The notes below the pieces were generated by a model. That model made no database searches. It saw only the letters and a list, made by a program, of their open reading frames with translations, and had not been told where the DNA came from. Both the position numbers and the translations under genes were made by a program. Below are positions 1 through 9,064 of a stretch of DNA of 64,000 nucleotides, piece by piece. This DNA comes from Leptotrichia shahii (GTDB taxonomy: Bacteria; Fusobacteriota; Fusobacteriia; Fusobacteriales; Leptotrichiaceae), in contig NZ_AP019827.1 of NCBI RefSeq assembly GCF_008327825.1, forward strand, positions 1,116,001 through 1,180,000, in the 5' to 3' direction. Positions within the stretch are counted from its first letter, which is position 1, and each line of letters starts with the position of its first letter.

Positions 1-1152
1 CGAACTCAAATCCATATTTTTTAACACTCTCTCAAGTAAAAACGGCAATTTTTCAGGATTACAAGCAAAACATGGAATTCCAAGCGAAGCAATTTTTCCA
101 GACATTTGTGAGTCATAATAAGGTTTCCCATCTCCAGATATTGCTAAAAGACAAACTACTATTACTCCCGAATCTTTCATTTCTTGTAATCTTCTTAACA
201 TTTCACCACGATTCCCACTTTCAATTAAATCAGAAATTAGAAAAAATATTGTCTTTTTCGGATTTTCAATATATTTTGTACAATATTTAATTGATTTATT
301 GATATTTGTTCCACCACCTAGCTGAAATCCATATAGCAAATCAACTGGATCATCTGATTTTTCTGTCAAATCCACAATTTCAGTATCAAAAGCTACTACT
401 CGTGTTTTCAGTGAAGCGATACTTGCTAAAATACAAGCCATTACTGAAGAATAAATTACAGATTCTCCCATTGATCCACTTTGGTCAATATCCAAAATGA
501 CTGTAAATTTACTTGTGGGATTAACACTTGCTCGCTCGAAAAAATAATAATGCTCTGGAACAATTTTTTTTAATTCCCTATTGTAATTTTTTATCCCTCT
601 TCGTATCGTTGTTTTAAAATCCAAAGATGACGCAGATGGAATTGGCGAGTGTTGTTTCTTGTTAAGTGCTGCTCTAACTGCTCTTCTAATATCACTTTCC
701 AACAATTTATTAATTTCCTCTACAATTTTTTTTATGAAATTTCTAACACTTTCTTTACTTTTTTGTGGAATTTGCTCTTTCAAAAGCATAATTGTTGAAG
801 CAAGATTTATGTTAGGTTCTACTTGATCCAATATTTCAGGCTCAAAAAGCAATTGTTTCAACCCACATCTTTCCATCGCATCCGTCTGAATAATTTTCAC
901 CAATTCTTTATCAAACAAAGTCCTAACATCTCCAAGCCATCTACTAATTTGCGGATTAGATGGTCCTCGCCCAGCAGAATCTCCACCCATAAATTGTCCT
1001 GTCGGATTATAAATCGCATCCAACGCCTTATCCATCAACCAATCTTCCTCTGTAAAACTTGGAAGAGCTTCTGAATCCATAGACGAAAATTCTTCTTCCG
1101 TATCTTTTCCAAGAATTAATCGCCAACGTTTTATATCTTCTTTATAGTCCAT
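1..1152 (-). CDS. VWA-domain protein, YehP-like (partial, 3' end outside window)
   Basis: The gene starts at ATG 1152-1150 behind a GGGAGG ribosome binding site and stays open for 384 codons to the window edge, so the C-terminus is missing. The C-terminal half is a von Willebrand factor A domain. It has a MIDAS motif DQSGS (D223, S225, S227), a GGGTN segment with the metal-binding Thr near residue 282, and a following LISDL strand. The N-terminal ~200 residues are mostly helical and unassigned. VWA proteins of this type act with MoxR-type AAA+ ATPases in chelatase-like complexes. It is the last gene of a five-gene operon, 76 bp after the DUF5682 gene. E. coli YehP is a VWA protein of similar length. 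The substrate is unknown. Confidence 0.9.
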   Translation of the reverse strand, partial: MDYKEDIKRWRLILGKDTEEEFSSMDSEALPSFTEEDWLMDKALDAIYNPTGQFMGGDSAGRGPSNPQISRWLGDVRTLFDKELVKIIQTDAMERCGLKQLLFEPEILDQVEPNINLASTIMLLKEQIPQKSKESVRNFIKKIVEEINKLLESDIRRAVRAALNKKQHSPIPSASSLDFKTTIRRGIKNYNRELKKIVPEHYYFFERASVNPTSKFTVILDIDQSGSMGESVIYSSVMACILASIASLKTRVVAFDTEIVDLTEKSDDPVDLLYGFQLGGGTNINKSIKYCTKYIENPKKTIFFLISDLIESGNRGEMLRRLQEMKDSGVIVVCLLAISGDGKPYYDSQMSGKIASLGIPCFACNPEKLPFLLERVLKNMDLSS

Positions 1153-1228
1153 TTTTACACCTCCCTAATATTTTATTTTTTTATCAATTATCTAGTTTTT
1201 AATTTTTCTTTCAAAAAATTATTTTCAA

Positions 1229-3508
1229 TCAAATATCATCAAAATCAAATTCTTCTAATCCTGCAATTATTTCTTTCTCATTTTCTCCCAAATCATCATT
1301 TATTACAGCACTTACATCATTTTTATTCAAGCCCCATATTTCTGCAATATTTTCTGCAATATCATGCTTTTCATTTGAAGTAAAATCAGCAAAAGCTCTT
1401 CTTAAAAATAATAATGCTCTTTTAAATTCTTCCTCATCTAAGTTTGAAATATAGTTTTGGAGTTTTTCCCAAAGTCCAAGTCTTGCAATTAAGGTGTAAT
1501 GATTTTTCATCGATAGACCTTCAAACCAAGTTGCTCCTAAATCTGCGGGAACTCCTTTTGATAATCTTTTTTCGACTTCTTTTCCAAGTACTTCATTATC
1601 AATTTTTCCAGCTTCCAATAATATAGCCATTGCAAGTCCTGAGATTTTTGTATTTAAATCGTCTCTTTTTGAAATTTCTGAAAGAAGTGAATACCATCTT
1701 TCTCTATCTAAAAAATCATGATTTTCAATTACAGTATGCATTATTATTATACTTTTAGCTAGTTCTACTGCTGCATTATTGTCGCAAAAAGACTCGCTTG
1801 GCAATATTAAGCAAACTCTTAAAAAGAGTTGCTCAAGAATAGGAATCAGCACCTTTGTATCTAATTTTCTGATATCGCCATAACGAAGCATTAGTGATAA
1901 AGTTGACATCGTCTTGGCTATTTCATCAATAGGGACGTCGCCTGTTATGAAATTTTGCAATGCTTGAAACGCTTTTTCTAGTGCTTTTGGCATTCCGCAA
2001 TAGAAGGCATCTTTCACTATCTCTGCCATTTCTGACAATGTTTTTGCACCTTCTATTCTTTGCATCAATTCAAAAGCTGTTGCAAATTCAATTGTATCTC
2101 CTTTTAAGATTGTTTCCACAATTTCAATTTCTGTTTCTGGTTTCCATTGTAAAATCCATTCTTCTGCCCAAGTTGTATTTTCTTGGCGATTCCCAATAAG
2201 TTTTGCAAACGAAATATTCAAAACTCTCAATTTATGAAAAAAGAACGAACGTTCCAAGTCCATAAATGCTAATTTTTCTGATTGAACCCTTAATTTTTCC
2301 CTCAAATCTAATTTTATTTCTGTCGCTGTTAATGAACGATATTTTTCAAGTTTCAATTCCTTCAATAAATTGTAAAAATCAGACTGTATTGATGTTTGAA
2401 TAGCTTCCTTTGGAATACTTCCGATTTTTTTTCCAACTTCAACATTCGCCATTGCTAAAACTAGTTCTGAGTAGCTTCCGTGTGCCATACAAGTAATCGC
2501 TGCATCTTTTATATCCTTTAACGTCGGTATTTTCCCATCGTGTAAATTTGCCAATGAAGTTGCTAGATGAACTGCCTCGATAATTTGAGCTGACGATACC
2601 ATATTTCCATTTTCTCTTTGATATTCTGCAATTTTACTTAAATACATATATGTCGCAAAAAATGGGTCTTCTTTTTCTAAACCATTCCACAAAAATTCAT
2701 AATACCCTGGTGCCTTATTTCCAGCTCCATAATTTGAATAAGTCGATAGTTTATAATAAGAATAAGGCATTAACGTTTTTTTAGATTCTAATTTTGGTAA
2801 TTTTTTAATTTCCTTTTCAGTTAAAATAAATTTGCCACTTTCTATTCCTTCAACATGAAAAGCCCCAACAACCATAGCAATCTCATCCATTTTGTAGCCT
2901 TCTTTACACACATCGGAAACGACTTTACACATGTACGACTCTCTAATAATGTTTTTCGCATCAGACACCGTATTTGATAAAGTCAATTCTCTCAAATGTT
3001 TTCCATAATCTCTCGCTCCACTGCGATATGCCTTGTAATCAGAAGCCTGTTCCATTACCCTTTCCCAAAATACTTCATCATCTGAATCTTCTGAATATTC
3101 ATTAATTTTTCTATAAATGTAGGCATTCAAATTTCCCTCTGGATTCTCATCTAAATTTTTCTTTACACTTTCTACACCTAAAAAAATTGAAGACGGCAAA
3201 TCACAAAATCTGCACTCTACTCCATTTTCCTTTGCCCACAAAATAGTTTGATATTCTGGTGAAAACTCTGCAAATGGATACACTATTGTCTGAATAGGCG
3301 CTTCTAAAGTGTAAGCCATTACGGCAATTGGCGGGACGATATTTTTTCCAGTAATTTCGCTAATAAGCTCATTGAAATCAGAAGGCCCTTCTATCAAAAC
3401 AATTTTTGGCTGTATTTCATCTAAATAATCTCTCAAATAATGTGCTCCAGCTGGTGAAAAATGCCTAACTCCAAATATATTCGGTTTCACTTCATTTTGT
3501 TTTTTCAT
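1229..3508 (-). CDS. DUF5682 family protein, YehM-like
   Basis: This 759-residue cytoplasmic protein has no signal peptide or membrane segment. Its N-terminus shows the family signature GVRHFSPAGAHYL (residues 13-25), then VLIEGPSDF, and a later VGAFHVEGI. These resemble conserved patches of TraB/EreA-like enzymes, so a divergent hydrolase-type core is possible, but this is inference. E. coli YehM, encoded next to an AAA+ ATPase and a VWA protein, has about the same length. The C-terminal half is helical. The gene follows the AAA+ gene by 14 bp and precedes the VWA gene, so the three are probably co-translated parts of one machine. Biochemical function is unknown. Confidence 0.85.
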   Translation of the reverse strand: MKKQNEVKPNIFGVRHFSPAGAHYLRDYLDEIQPKIVLIEGPSDFNELISEITGKNIVPPIAVMAYTLEAPIQTIVYPFAEFSPEYQTILWAKENGVECRFCDLPSSIFLGVESVKKNLDENPEGNLNAYIYRKINEYSEDSDDEVFWERVMEQASDYKAYRSGARDYGKHLRELTLSNTVSDAKNIIRESYMCKVVSDVCKEGYKMDEIAMVVGAFHVEGIESGKFILTEKEIKKLPKLESKKTLMPYSYYKLSTYSNYGAGNKAPGYYEFLWNGLEKEDPFFATYMYLSKIAEYQRENGNMVSSAQIIEAVHLATSLANLHDGKIPTLKDIKDAAITCMAHGSYSELVLAMANVEVGKKIGSIPKEAIQTSIQSDFYNLLKELKLEKYRSLTATEIKLDLREKLRVQSEKLAFMDLERSFFFHKLRVLNISFAKLIGNRQENTTWAEEWILQWKPETEIEIVETILKGDTIEFATAFELMQRIEGAKTLSEMAEIVKDAFYCGMPKALEKAFQALQNFITGDVPIDEIAKTMSTLSLMLRYGDIRKLDTKVLIPILEQLFLRVCLILPSESFCDNNAAVELAKSIIIMHTVIENHDFLDRERWYSLLSEISKRDDLNTKISGLAMAILLEAGKIDNEVLGKEVEKRLSKGVPADLGATWFEGLSMKNHYTLIARLGLWEKLQNYISNLDEEEFKRALLFLRRAFADFTSNEKHDIAENIAEIWGLNKNDVSAVINDDLGENEKEIIAGLEEFDFDDI

Positions 3509-3522
3509 TTATTCCACCGCCT

Positions 3523-4623
3523 TTATTTAATAGCTTTGTTAAGTGCCTTACATTCTTTGTAAAGATCTAGCCATTCTGAACCTCGTTTTTTCATAATATT
3601 TTCTAAATATTCTTCCCAAATTTGCCCATCTTTACTATCTTCTTTTACTACAGCTCCCTGCAATCCTGCCGCCAAGTCATAATCTGATATCTCTCCATCC
3701 CCAAAACTTCCAGCTAACGCCATACTATTTGCTAAAAGTGAAATAGCTTCTGCAGTCGATAACACATTTGCAGTCGGCTTTATCTTTTGTCTTCCATCTA
3801 ACGTAACACCTTGACGCAATTCTCTAAATACTGTACAAACTTTTTCAATAACTTCCTCTTCAGGCAATTTCGCATTTAAATCCAAATTTCCTGCAAGTTG
3901 CGTAACTCTACTTCTAACAATATCTATCTCTGCTTCAAGTGTATTCGGACTTGGTAACACCACAATATTAAAACGTCTCTTTAACGCTGCCGACATCTCA
4001 TTAACTCCCTTATCACGAGTATTCGCAGTTGCAATAATAGAGAACCCTTTTTTAGCTGGAATTTCTACATTCAATTCAGGCACACTCATTCTTTTTTCTG
4101 ACAACAAAGAAATCAACGCATCTTGTACTTCTGATGCACAACGAGAAATTTCTTCCACTCTAGCAATCGCCCCATCTTCCATCGCTTTATAAATCGGACT
4201 TGGTATCAATGCATCTTTTGTAGGCCCTTCTGCAATCAACATCGCATAATTCCAAGAATATCTAATCTGCTCTTCAGTTGTTCCCGCTGTCCCTTGAATA
4301 ACTCGTGTCGAATCTCCATTTATCGCCGCCGTCAAATGCTCTGACAACCAAGATTTTGCAGTTCCCGGCTCCCCAATCAGAAGCAATGCCCTATCCGTAA
4401 CCAAAGTCGAAATTGCAATCTCAACCAATCTTTTATTCCCAATATATTTAGGCGTTATCACTTTTCTTCCAGCTTTACCTCCACAAATATATGTCAACAC
4501 TGACTTAGGTGACATTTTCCATCCAGTAGGTATTGGATTTTTTTCTGCCTTAATTAATGCATCAATTTCATCTTGAAACATCTGTTCCGCTGTTAATCTT
4601 TGTAATTCTTCTTTTTTAGCCAT
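3523..4623 (-). CDS. MoxR-type AAA+ ATPase, YehL-like
   Basis: This 366-residue protein is a single AAA+ module. Walker A is GEPGTAKS (84-91). The Walker B region is IARVEEIS (153-160), so the usual Asp-Glu pair is Glu-Glu. Sensor 1 is ATANTRD (N201), and a candidate arginine finger lies in LKRRFN. The sequence EVQDALISLLSE between them is typical of the MoxR/RavA lineage, whose members remodel proteins with VWA partners. The gene begins 3 bp after the preceding stop codon and is followed after 14 bp by the DUF5682 gene. E. coli YehL is the closest match I recognise. The acidic Walker B change may be a lineage trait rather than inactivation. Confidence 0.9.
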   Translation of the reverse strand: MAKKEELQRLTAEQMFQDEIDALIKAEKNPIPTGWKMSPKSVLTYICGGKAGRKVITPKYIGNKRLVEIAISTLVTDRALLLIGEPGTAKSWLSEHLTAAINGDSTRVIQGTAGTTEEQIRYSWNYAMLIAEGPTKDALIPSPIYKAMEDGAIARVEEISRCASEVQDALISLLSEKRMSVPELNVEIPAKKGFSIIATANTRDKGVNEMSAALKRRFNIVVLPSPNTLEAEIDIVRSRVTQLAGNLDLNAKLPEEEVIEKVCTVFRELRQGVTLDGRQKIKPTANVLSTAEAISLLANSMALAGSFGDGEISDYDLAAGLQGAVVKEDSKDGQIWEEYLENIMKKRGSEWLDLYKECKALNKAIK

Positions 4624-4626
4624 TTT

Positions 4627-6540
4627 TTACAACTCCTTCACTTTCATTCCATTATTTAACTTTTCTAGCCATTTTTCACATAAATTTATAGACATTCTTT
4701 TCATTTTTTTATCCATTTCAAATAATTCTTCAATTTGCTTTATTAATTCACTTTCAGATATAGGGACTTCATTTAAAATATATCCTATTGATCTTACTCT
4801 ATTATGTAATTTAGGTGCTTTTTTTTCTATATCTATCTTTCCTTTAAGAAAATCCTTATAATCTGTCCATCCCAATTTATTTAAGAATGCTATATCATCA
4901 TTGTAAGGAATACGAGAAAGAATAATATTATAGTAAAATGCTCCGTATTTTTCTTTCATTCCCTTTATATCTGGATTATATAAGCTCTTTAAATCTCTAT
5001 GATATGAACTGTAATAATTCCAATTTTCATAGAAATCATCTTCAATATTAAAGATTATATTATACCATTTTTTATCAAAACCATTTAACTTTATTTTCAT
5101 AACACTATAATCATTTATATTTTGCCAATATAAAATATATTCCTTATTTTCTTCATCATAGTGAATATGGAAAATTACATTAAATAATGTACTAAAATCC
5201 TCTTGAGCTTTAGCTTCTTCCTTATTTTTAGAAAGTTTATTATTAGCAAAGAATGTATGGAATAATTTTTTTATTCCTTTTTCATCTTTTCCTGCTCCTG
5301 CAAATTTAGAAAAATTCTTATATGTAGTTTCAGGTTTATCTTTAATAAGTGAAATTAAAAATTCTTGTTCTAAGAACTCTCCTTCATACTTTTTAGATAA
5401 TTCTTTTATTAAATCTATAATTTCCTTATTTAAGTTAGCTACTATATAGTAACTTAAAATTCTTTTTATCTCATCTTTATTATAAGGATACAACTCTCTA
5501 TAATAATCTAAATTTTTATTTATTTCTTTATTAAAACTAACTGAACATATTTTAGCAACTTCACTTTCAACTACTCTTCTTTCTTCTGCTGTCTTTAATG
5601 TCTTATTTTTTAATTCTACTATATATTCTTTAATAAAATTATTTAAATAATCTATTGCCCATTGTTGATTGGTAAATTGAAATGAATAAATATTGTCAAA
5701 AGGTTTCTTTTTAAAGAATTTATCCCATTCTTTTTCTGCTCTGCTATCATTCATCCATAATAAACTTACATAGGCTTTATTTTTTACACTACCCTTTTCT
5801 GTTTTTATTAAATCTAATATATAATCAATATTATCTTGGCAATATTTTAACTCACTTATCGCATTTTCCTTCATTTCCTTAGATCCATTCTCAATGCAAT
5901 ATTTGTAAAAATCATTTTCATCTTCTTTACAAATAGCTCCAATGATATCAAGCCTAGCAATCATCTCTCTTTTACCCTGCGGATTAAATCCATCTTTCAA
6001 TAGAGGAACTATATCCTTATCTTTCTTCTTTAGTTCCCTTGTTATTCTATCTGCAATTCCAGAATATTTATCAGAAAGTCCATCTATCATATAGCTTTTC
6101 AAACGAAAATCATCAAACATTTCAGGACTTGTTTCAAAAGCATTTTCTATAATAGCTAATCTTCCTCCACCTGTACCTGTGAAAGCACTTACTATCTGAC
6201 TTAACTCACTGTAATGAAGTTCTTGATAAAAATTTTCTTTTCCAGCAGTCGTTTCTATTTTTTGCAAATTATCACCTGAATAAGTTGTCGCTTGGGTACA
6301 AAGCACCGCATCAAGCAAAGCCAACAAATCTAAAAATAAATCACATTTATCTTCCTCATCGCCTTCAATCAATTTTTGCCCCATTTCATAAATTTGCTTA
6401 AATACTTTGGCAGCCGAAGCATATCCCTTCATTTGATCAACAGCTCTTTGCAAACGAAAATCATCTTTCACCAAATTTATCCCAACAATTGCCACATTTT
6501 CAAGCCTATTCTTCAATTCATATAACAGTTCTAAATTCAT
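4627..6540 (-). CDS. HEAT-like helical protein of the yeh-type operon
   Basis: I do not recognise a named family for this 637-residue protein. It is soluble, rich in Lys, Glu, Asn and Tyr, and consists almost wholly of predicted short amphipathic helices. Residues ~145-330 read like degenerate HEAT/ARM repeats, which usually make scaffolds. Residues ~430-560 are richer in aromatic residues and may form a separate domain. It lies between the SWIM gene (23 bp upstream) and the AAA+ gene (3 bp downstream), all on one strand. It is therefore very likely a subunit or adaptor of the same complex. It is the component with no counterpart I can name in the E. coli yeh set. Confidence 0.7.
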   Translation of the reverse strand: MNLELLYELKNRLENVAIVGINLVKDDFRLQRAVDQMKGYASAAKVFKQIYEMGQKLIEGDEEDKCDLFLDLLALLDAVLCTQATTYSGDNLQKIETTAGKENFYQELHYSELSQIVSAFTGTGGGRLAIIENAFETSPEMFDDFRLKSYMIDGLSDKYSGIADRITRELKKKDKDIVPLLKDGFNPQGKREMIARLDIIGAICKEDENDFYKYCIENGSKEMKENAISELKYCQDNIDYILDLIKTEKGSVKNKAYVSLLWMNDSRAEKEWDKFFKKKPFDNIYSFQFTNQQWAIDYLNNFIKEYIVELKNKTLKTAEERRVVESEVAKICSVSFNKEINKNLDYYRELYPYNKDEIKRILSYYIVANLNKEIIDLIKELSKKYEGEFLEQEFLISLIKDKPETTYKNFSKFAGAGKDEKGIKKLFHTFFANNKLSKNKEEAKAQEDFSTLFNVIFHIHYDEENKEYILYWQNINDYSVMKIKLNGFDKKWYNIIFNIEDDFYENWNYYSSYHRDLKSLYNPDIKGMKEKYGAFYYNIILSRIPYNDDIAFLNKLGWTDYKDFLKGKIDIEKKAPKLHNRVRSIGYILNEVPISESELIKQIEELFEMDKKMKRMSINLCEKWLEKLNNGMKVKEL

Positions 6541-6563
6541 TTCTTCTCCTTCCTAAACTCATT

Positions 6564-8003
6564 CTAAAATCCAAAACGAATAATTTTATCATTAGTTACA
6601 ATACTTTGTGCTTCAGCATAAATATTTCTACCTTCATAAAATAATTTTACGAACATCACTTGATTTTCCAAACATTCATTTGGCAAAAGTTCATAAAAAT
6701 CCTCTGAAAATACCTTGTTTTTAGTATGCTTAAGTTCTATCATTCTTTCATTTTTATCAACTAAAATATACCTTTTCATATTTTCCTCTTTAACAAACAT
6801 AATTTTTTCAAATTCTAGCAGTAAAGCCACTTCATTATTTGTCAAAATATTTTTAAGCTCATTTTTAGCTATCTTTACAGCCTGTTCTATATTTTGAGCA
6901 TGCTTTTTTATCTTTTTACAACAAGAACTTTCAATCTTATCAAAACTAGCCGCATCCCATCTTATTCTCTTATTAACACCACCTGGATAAAAAGTCAATA
7001 CAGGCACTGTCAATAACGAAAAGTTAGAATTTTCCTGCTTAATATATTTCATTGCCGAACGAGGTCTATAATTAGCAGTATATGACACTTCCCCACTTTC
7101 CAAGTCAATCCAGTATCCACAATCTCTAAAAATCTTACTAGCCTCATCATAATTTACTTCAAATGAAAGCTGCACCAATCTCGCATTTTCCTTTTTTAAC
7201 CCCAAATCATTCAACTGAGTTAACTTCCATACGCCTCCTAAATCCTCATACAACGTATTATCTGTCAATTCTGGATCATTCTTTTCAAGTTGCTCATTCA
7301 AAAACTCTCTTCCTTTTTTCTCAATTGCCCTCAATTTTTTCAGACATTCTAAAGCTGTCTGATAATGTATCTTATCCTGATCCTCTTTATATGCCTGAAT
7401 TTCCAAAAGTAGCCTTTGAAACAAAACTTGTGGTCCTGGCAAATAATAATCTCCCAATTGCTTTACAATATCTCTATACTCTGTAATCGAAATGCTTCCC
7501 ATTGCAGAAAGTCCAACTTTTAATAATTGCGAACTTATTTTCTTTATCAGATCTAGCCCTTCAAGTTGCTTTTTAATTTTCTTTGTTCTAGCTGCTTTAG
7601 ATGTCTTTGAGGGAGATTTCTTTTTAGTTTCCTTTTCCTCATTTGCCTTTTTAGCCTTCGATTTTTCCTTTTTTTCTCTCTTTGCTAAAATATCTTCTGG
7701 TATTTCACACTCCTCAAATTTTTCTTCTTTCAATATCTCAAATAACAAAGCTAATCCATGCTTACAAGGAAATTGTCTGCTTGGACAAGTGCATCGTGCA
7801 ACAGGATTTTCCTCATCAATAAAATCTACCGAAACCGTATAATTCGATTTTCCACTTCCTTTACATTCACCCATATACAAAGTATCATCAGCAGAACGCC
7901 ATAATCTCAAAAATGCCCCTTTATCGCAAAGTTTTTTTGCATTTGAAATTGCCGAAGCATTCGGAGCCATAGCAATAATCCTGCTCTCTTCTAATTTCTT
8001 CAC
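6564..8003 (-). CDS. SWIM zinc-finger protein, YehQ-like
   Basis: First gene of the five-gene operon. The start is GTG 8003-8001, chosen because a perfect GGAGG lies 8 bp upstream; the next ATG is 11 codons in. The 479-residue protein carries a SWIM zinc finger, CxCx6CxH, with ligands C71, C73, C80 and H82. A strongly basic Lys-rich linker follows (~residues 105-145), then a helical C-terminal region. SWIM domains mediate DNA or protein contacts. E. coli YehQ is a SWIM protein encoded with a MoxR ATPase, a YehM-type protein and a VWA protein. A substrate-recognition role for the AAA+/VWA machine is plausible but inferred. Confidence 0.85.
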   Translation of the reverse strand: MKKLEESRIIAMAPNASAISNAKKLCDKGAFLRLWRSADDTLYMGECKGSGKSNYTVSVDFIDEENPVARCTCPSRQFPCKHGLALLFEILKEEKFEECEIPEDILAKREKKEKSKAKKANEEKETKKKSPSKTSKAARTKKIKKQLEGLDLIKKISSQLLKVGLSAMGSISITEYRDIVKQLGDYYLPGPQVLFQRLLLEIQAYKEDQDKIHYQTALECLKKLRAIEKKGREFLNEQLEKNDPELTDNTLYEDLGGVWKLTQLNDLGLKKENARLVQLSFEVNYDEASKIFRDCGYWIDLESGEVSYTANYRPRSAMKYIKQENSNFSLLTVPVLTFYPGGVNKRIRWDAASFDKIESSCCKKIKKHAQNIEQAVKIAKNELKNILTNNEVALLLEFEKIMFVKEENMKRYILVDKNERMIELKHTKNKVFSEDFYELLPNECLENQVMFVKLFYEGRNIYAEAQSIVTNDKIIRFGF

Positions 8004-8075
8004 AATATAAACCTCCTTTATTTTTGTTAAAAATTTACTCGATTTTTTATTCAGATTTTTAATTCGTTTAGGTTT

Positions 8076-8104
8076 ATTATATCATAATTTTTTTATAAAC
8101 TAAA
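8076..8104 (-). promoter_or_regulatory. Putative promoter of the SWIM-HEAT-AAA-DUF5682-VWA operon
   Basis: On the minus strand an extended -10, TGATATAAT, occupies 8084-8076, about 75 bp before the SWIM start codon. The -35 region about 17 bp further upstream is poor (TTTAGT). Most of the strength would come from the TG-extended -10. No operator-like repeat is seen. Confidence 0.5.
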
Positions 8105-8263
8105 CTCTATTTAAAATTATATTTCATAATATTCCTCAATATTTATTTTAATTATTTCAAAATAAGTATTAAGTTTAATCTACTAAAAAGATTTATAGTG
8201 AAATTATTATCTAAATAAAAAATAGTATCAATTCTAAAAGAACTTAAATATATTTTTACTAAA

Positions 8264-8294
8264 CAAAAAATCGTTGCTTTTTATCACAACGATT
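8264..8294 (-). terminator. Intrinsic terminator after the YwqK-like gene
   Basis: An 8-bp stem AATCGTTG/CAACGATT (8269-8276 with 8287-8294) has a 10-nt loop. On the minus strand it is followed by TTTTTTGTTT. It lies 17 bp beyond the stop codon of the upstream gene. Confidence 0.85.
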
Positions 8295-8311
8295 ATTTTA
8301 AATATTTTATT

Positions 8312-9064
8312 TTAATAATTATATTCCTGAATTATTTTTCCATCTTCTCCATACTCTTTTTGCAAAAATATTTTTCCATTTTCTAAATGACTTTCCATTT
8401 CCAATTTTCCAGTCTTAGAATTATATCTCCAGATAATTCGCGTTTTATTAGCCAAACTTTCTTTTTTTACAATTTCTCCTGTATTTATATCATATATTTC
8501 ATAATATTCCACATAATCTTTAAAATCATCTGGATTACTAAATGGATGAAAATTATTTTTCTTTCTCAAAGTAGATTTTCTATAAAGTTTTCCATTATCA
8601 TAATATTCTTCCATTTCTCCAACTGGTTTACCGTTCTTATAATTTAATTTTAAAGAATTTTTATTACCAAATCCAAAAGATTTATCAACATACATTTCCC
8701 CAACAGGTCCACTTTGATTATATTGTGCAGAGAATTTTAATTTGCCAGTTTTTGAATCTCTTGCTTCAAATTTTACCATTCTTCCATTTTTTATTTCAAA
8801 AGTTAATGTTCCAGAAATATCCAAATCATCAACATAAAGATATCTCAATATAAATACTCTAAACGAAACATTCGTGTTTTCACATGTGTAAATACCATTT
8901 TTAAAAGGAATATTTGTTTTTCCAGTATATGGATTAAATTTTTTCTTACTATCTCCACCTTTAAAATATTTACAAACTTCCAAAGTCTGGTTATCTGTAT
9001 TACCAAATATAACTATTGAACTAAATAAAAGAAGAAAAAGAAAAATTATTTTTTTCTTAAACAT
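8312..9064 (-). CDS. Secreted YwqK-like MORN-repeat protein
   Basis: The start is placed at ATG 9064-9062, which begins the basic, hydrophobic signal sequence [14 protein letters not shown]. An upstream in-frame extension would lie inside ychF. The gene overlaps the ychF stop codon by 8 nt, so the two are translationally coupled. The 250-residue product has a cleavable signal peptide and then several degenerate repeats of the type Y-x-NGK-x-x-G-E-x-x-x-Y. This is the MORN_2/YwqK repeat, with clear units at about residues 95-190. Such proteins are abundant in Fusobacteriota and often labelled YwqK family antitoxins, but no toxin partner is adjacent. The product is probably periplasmic or surface-exposed; function is unknown. 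Confidence 0.75.
   Translation of the reverse strand: MFKKKIIFLFLLLFSSIVIFGNTDNQTLEVCKYFKGGDSKKKFNPYTGKTNIPFKNGIYTCENTNVSFRVFILRYLYVDDLDISGTLTFEIKNGRMVKFEARDSKTGKLKFSAQYNQSGPVGEMYVDKSFGFGNKNSLKLNYKNGKPVGEMEEYYDNGKLYRKSTLRKKNNFHPFSNPDDFKDYVEYYEIYDINTGEIVKKESLANKTRIIWRYNSKTGKLEMESHLENGKIFLQKEYGEDGKIIQEYNY

Larger units (their letters stand above)
8004..8311. other. Intergenic region, 308 bp
   Basis: This gap holds the putative promoter of the SWIM operon at its left and the terminator of the YwqK-like gene at its right. The AT-rich middle (about 8105-8262) shows no open frame with a ribosome binding site, no strong hairpin and no repeat that I could find. Confidence 0.6.
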
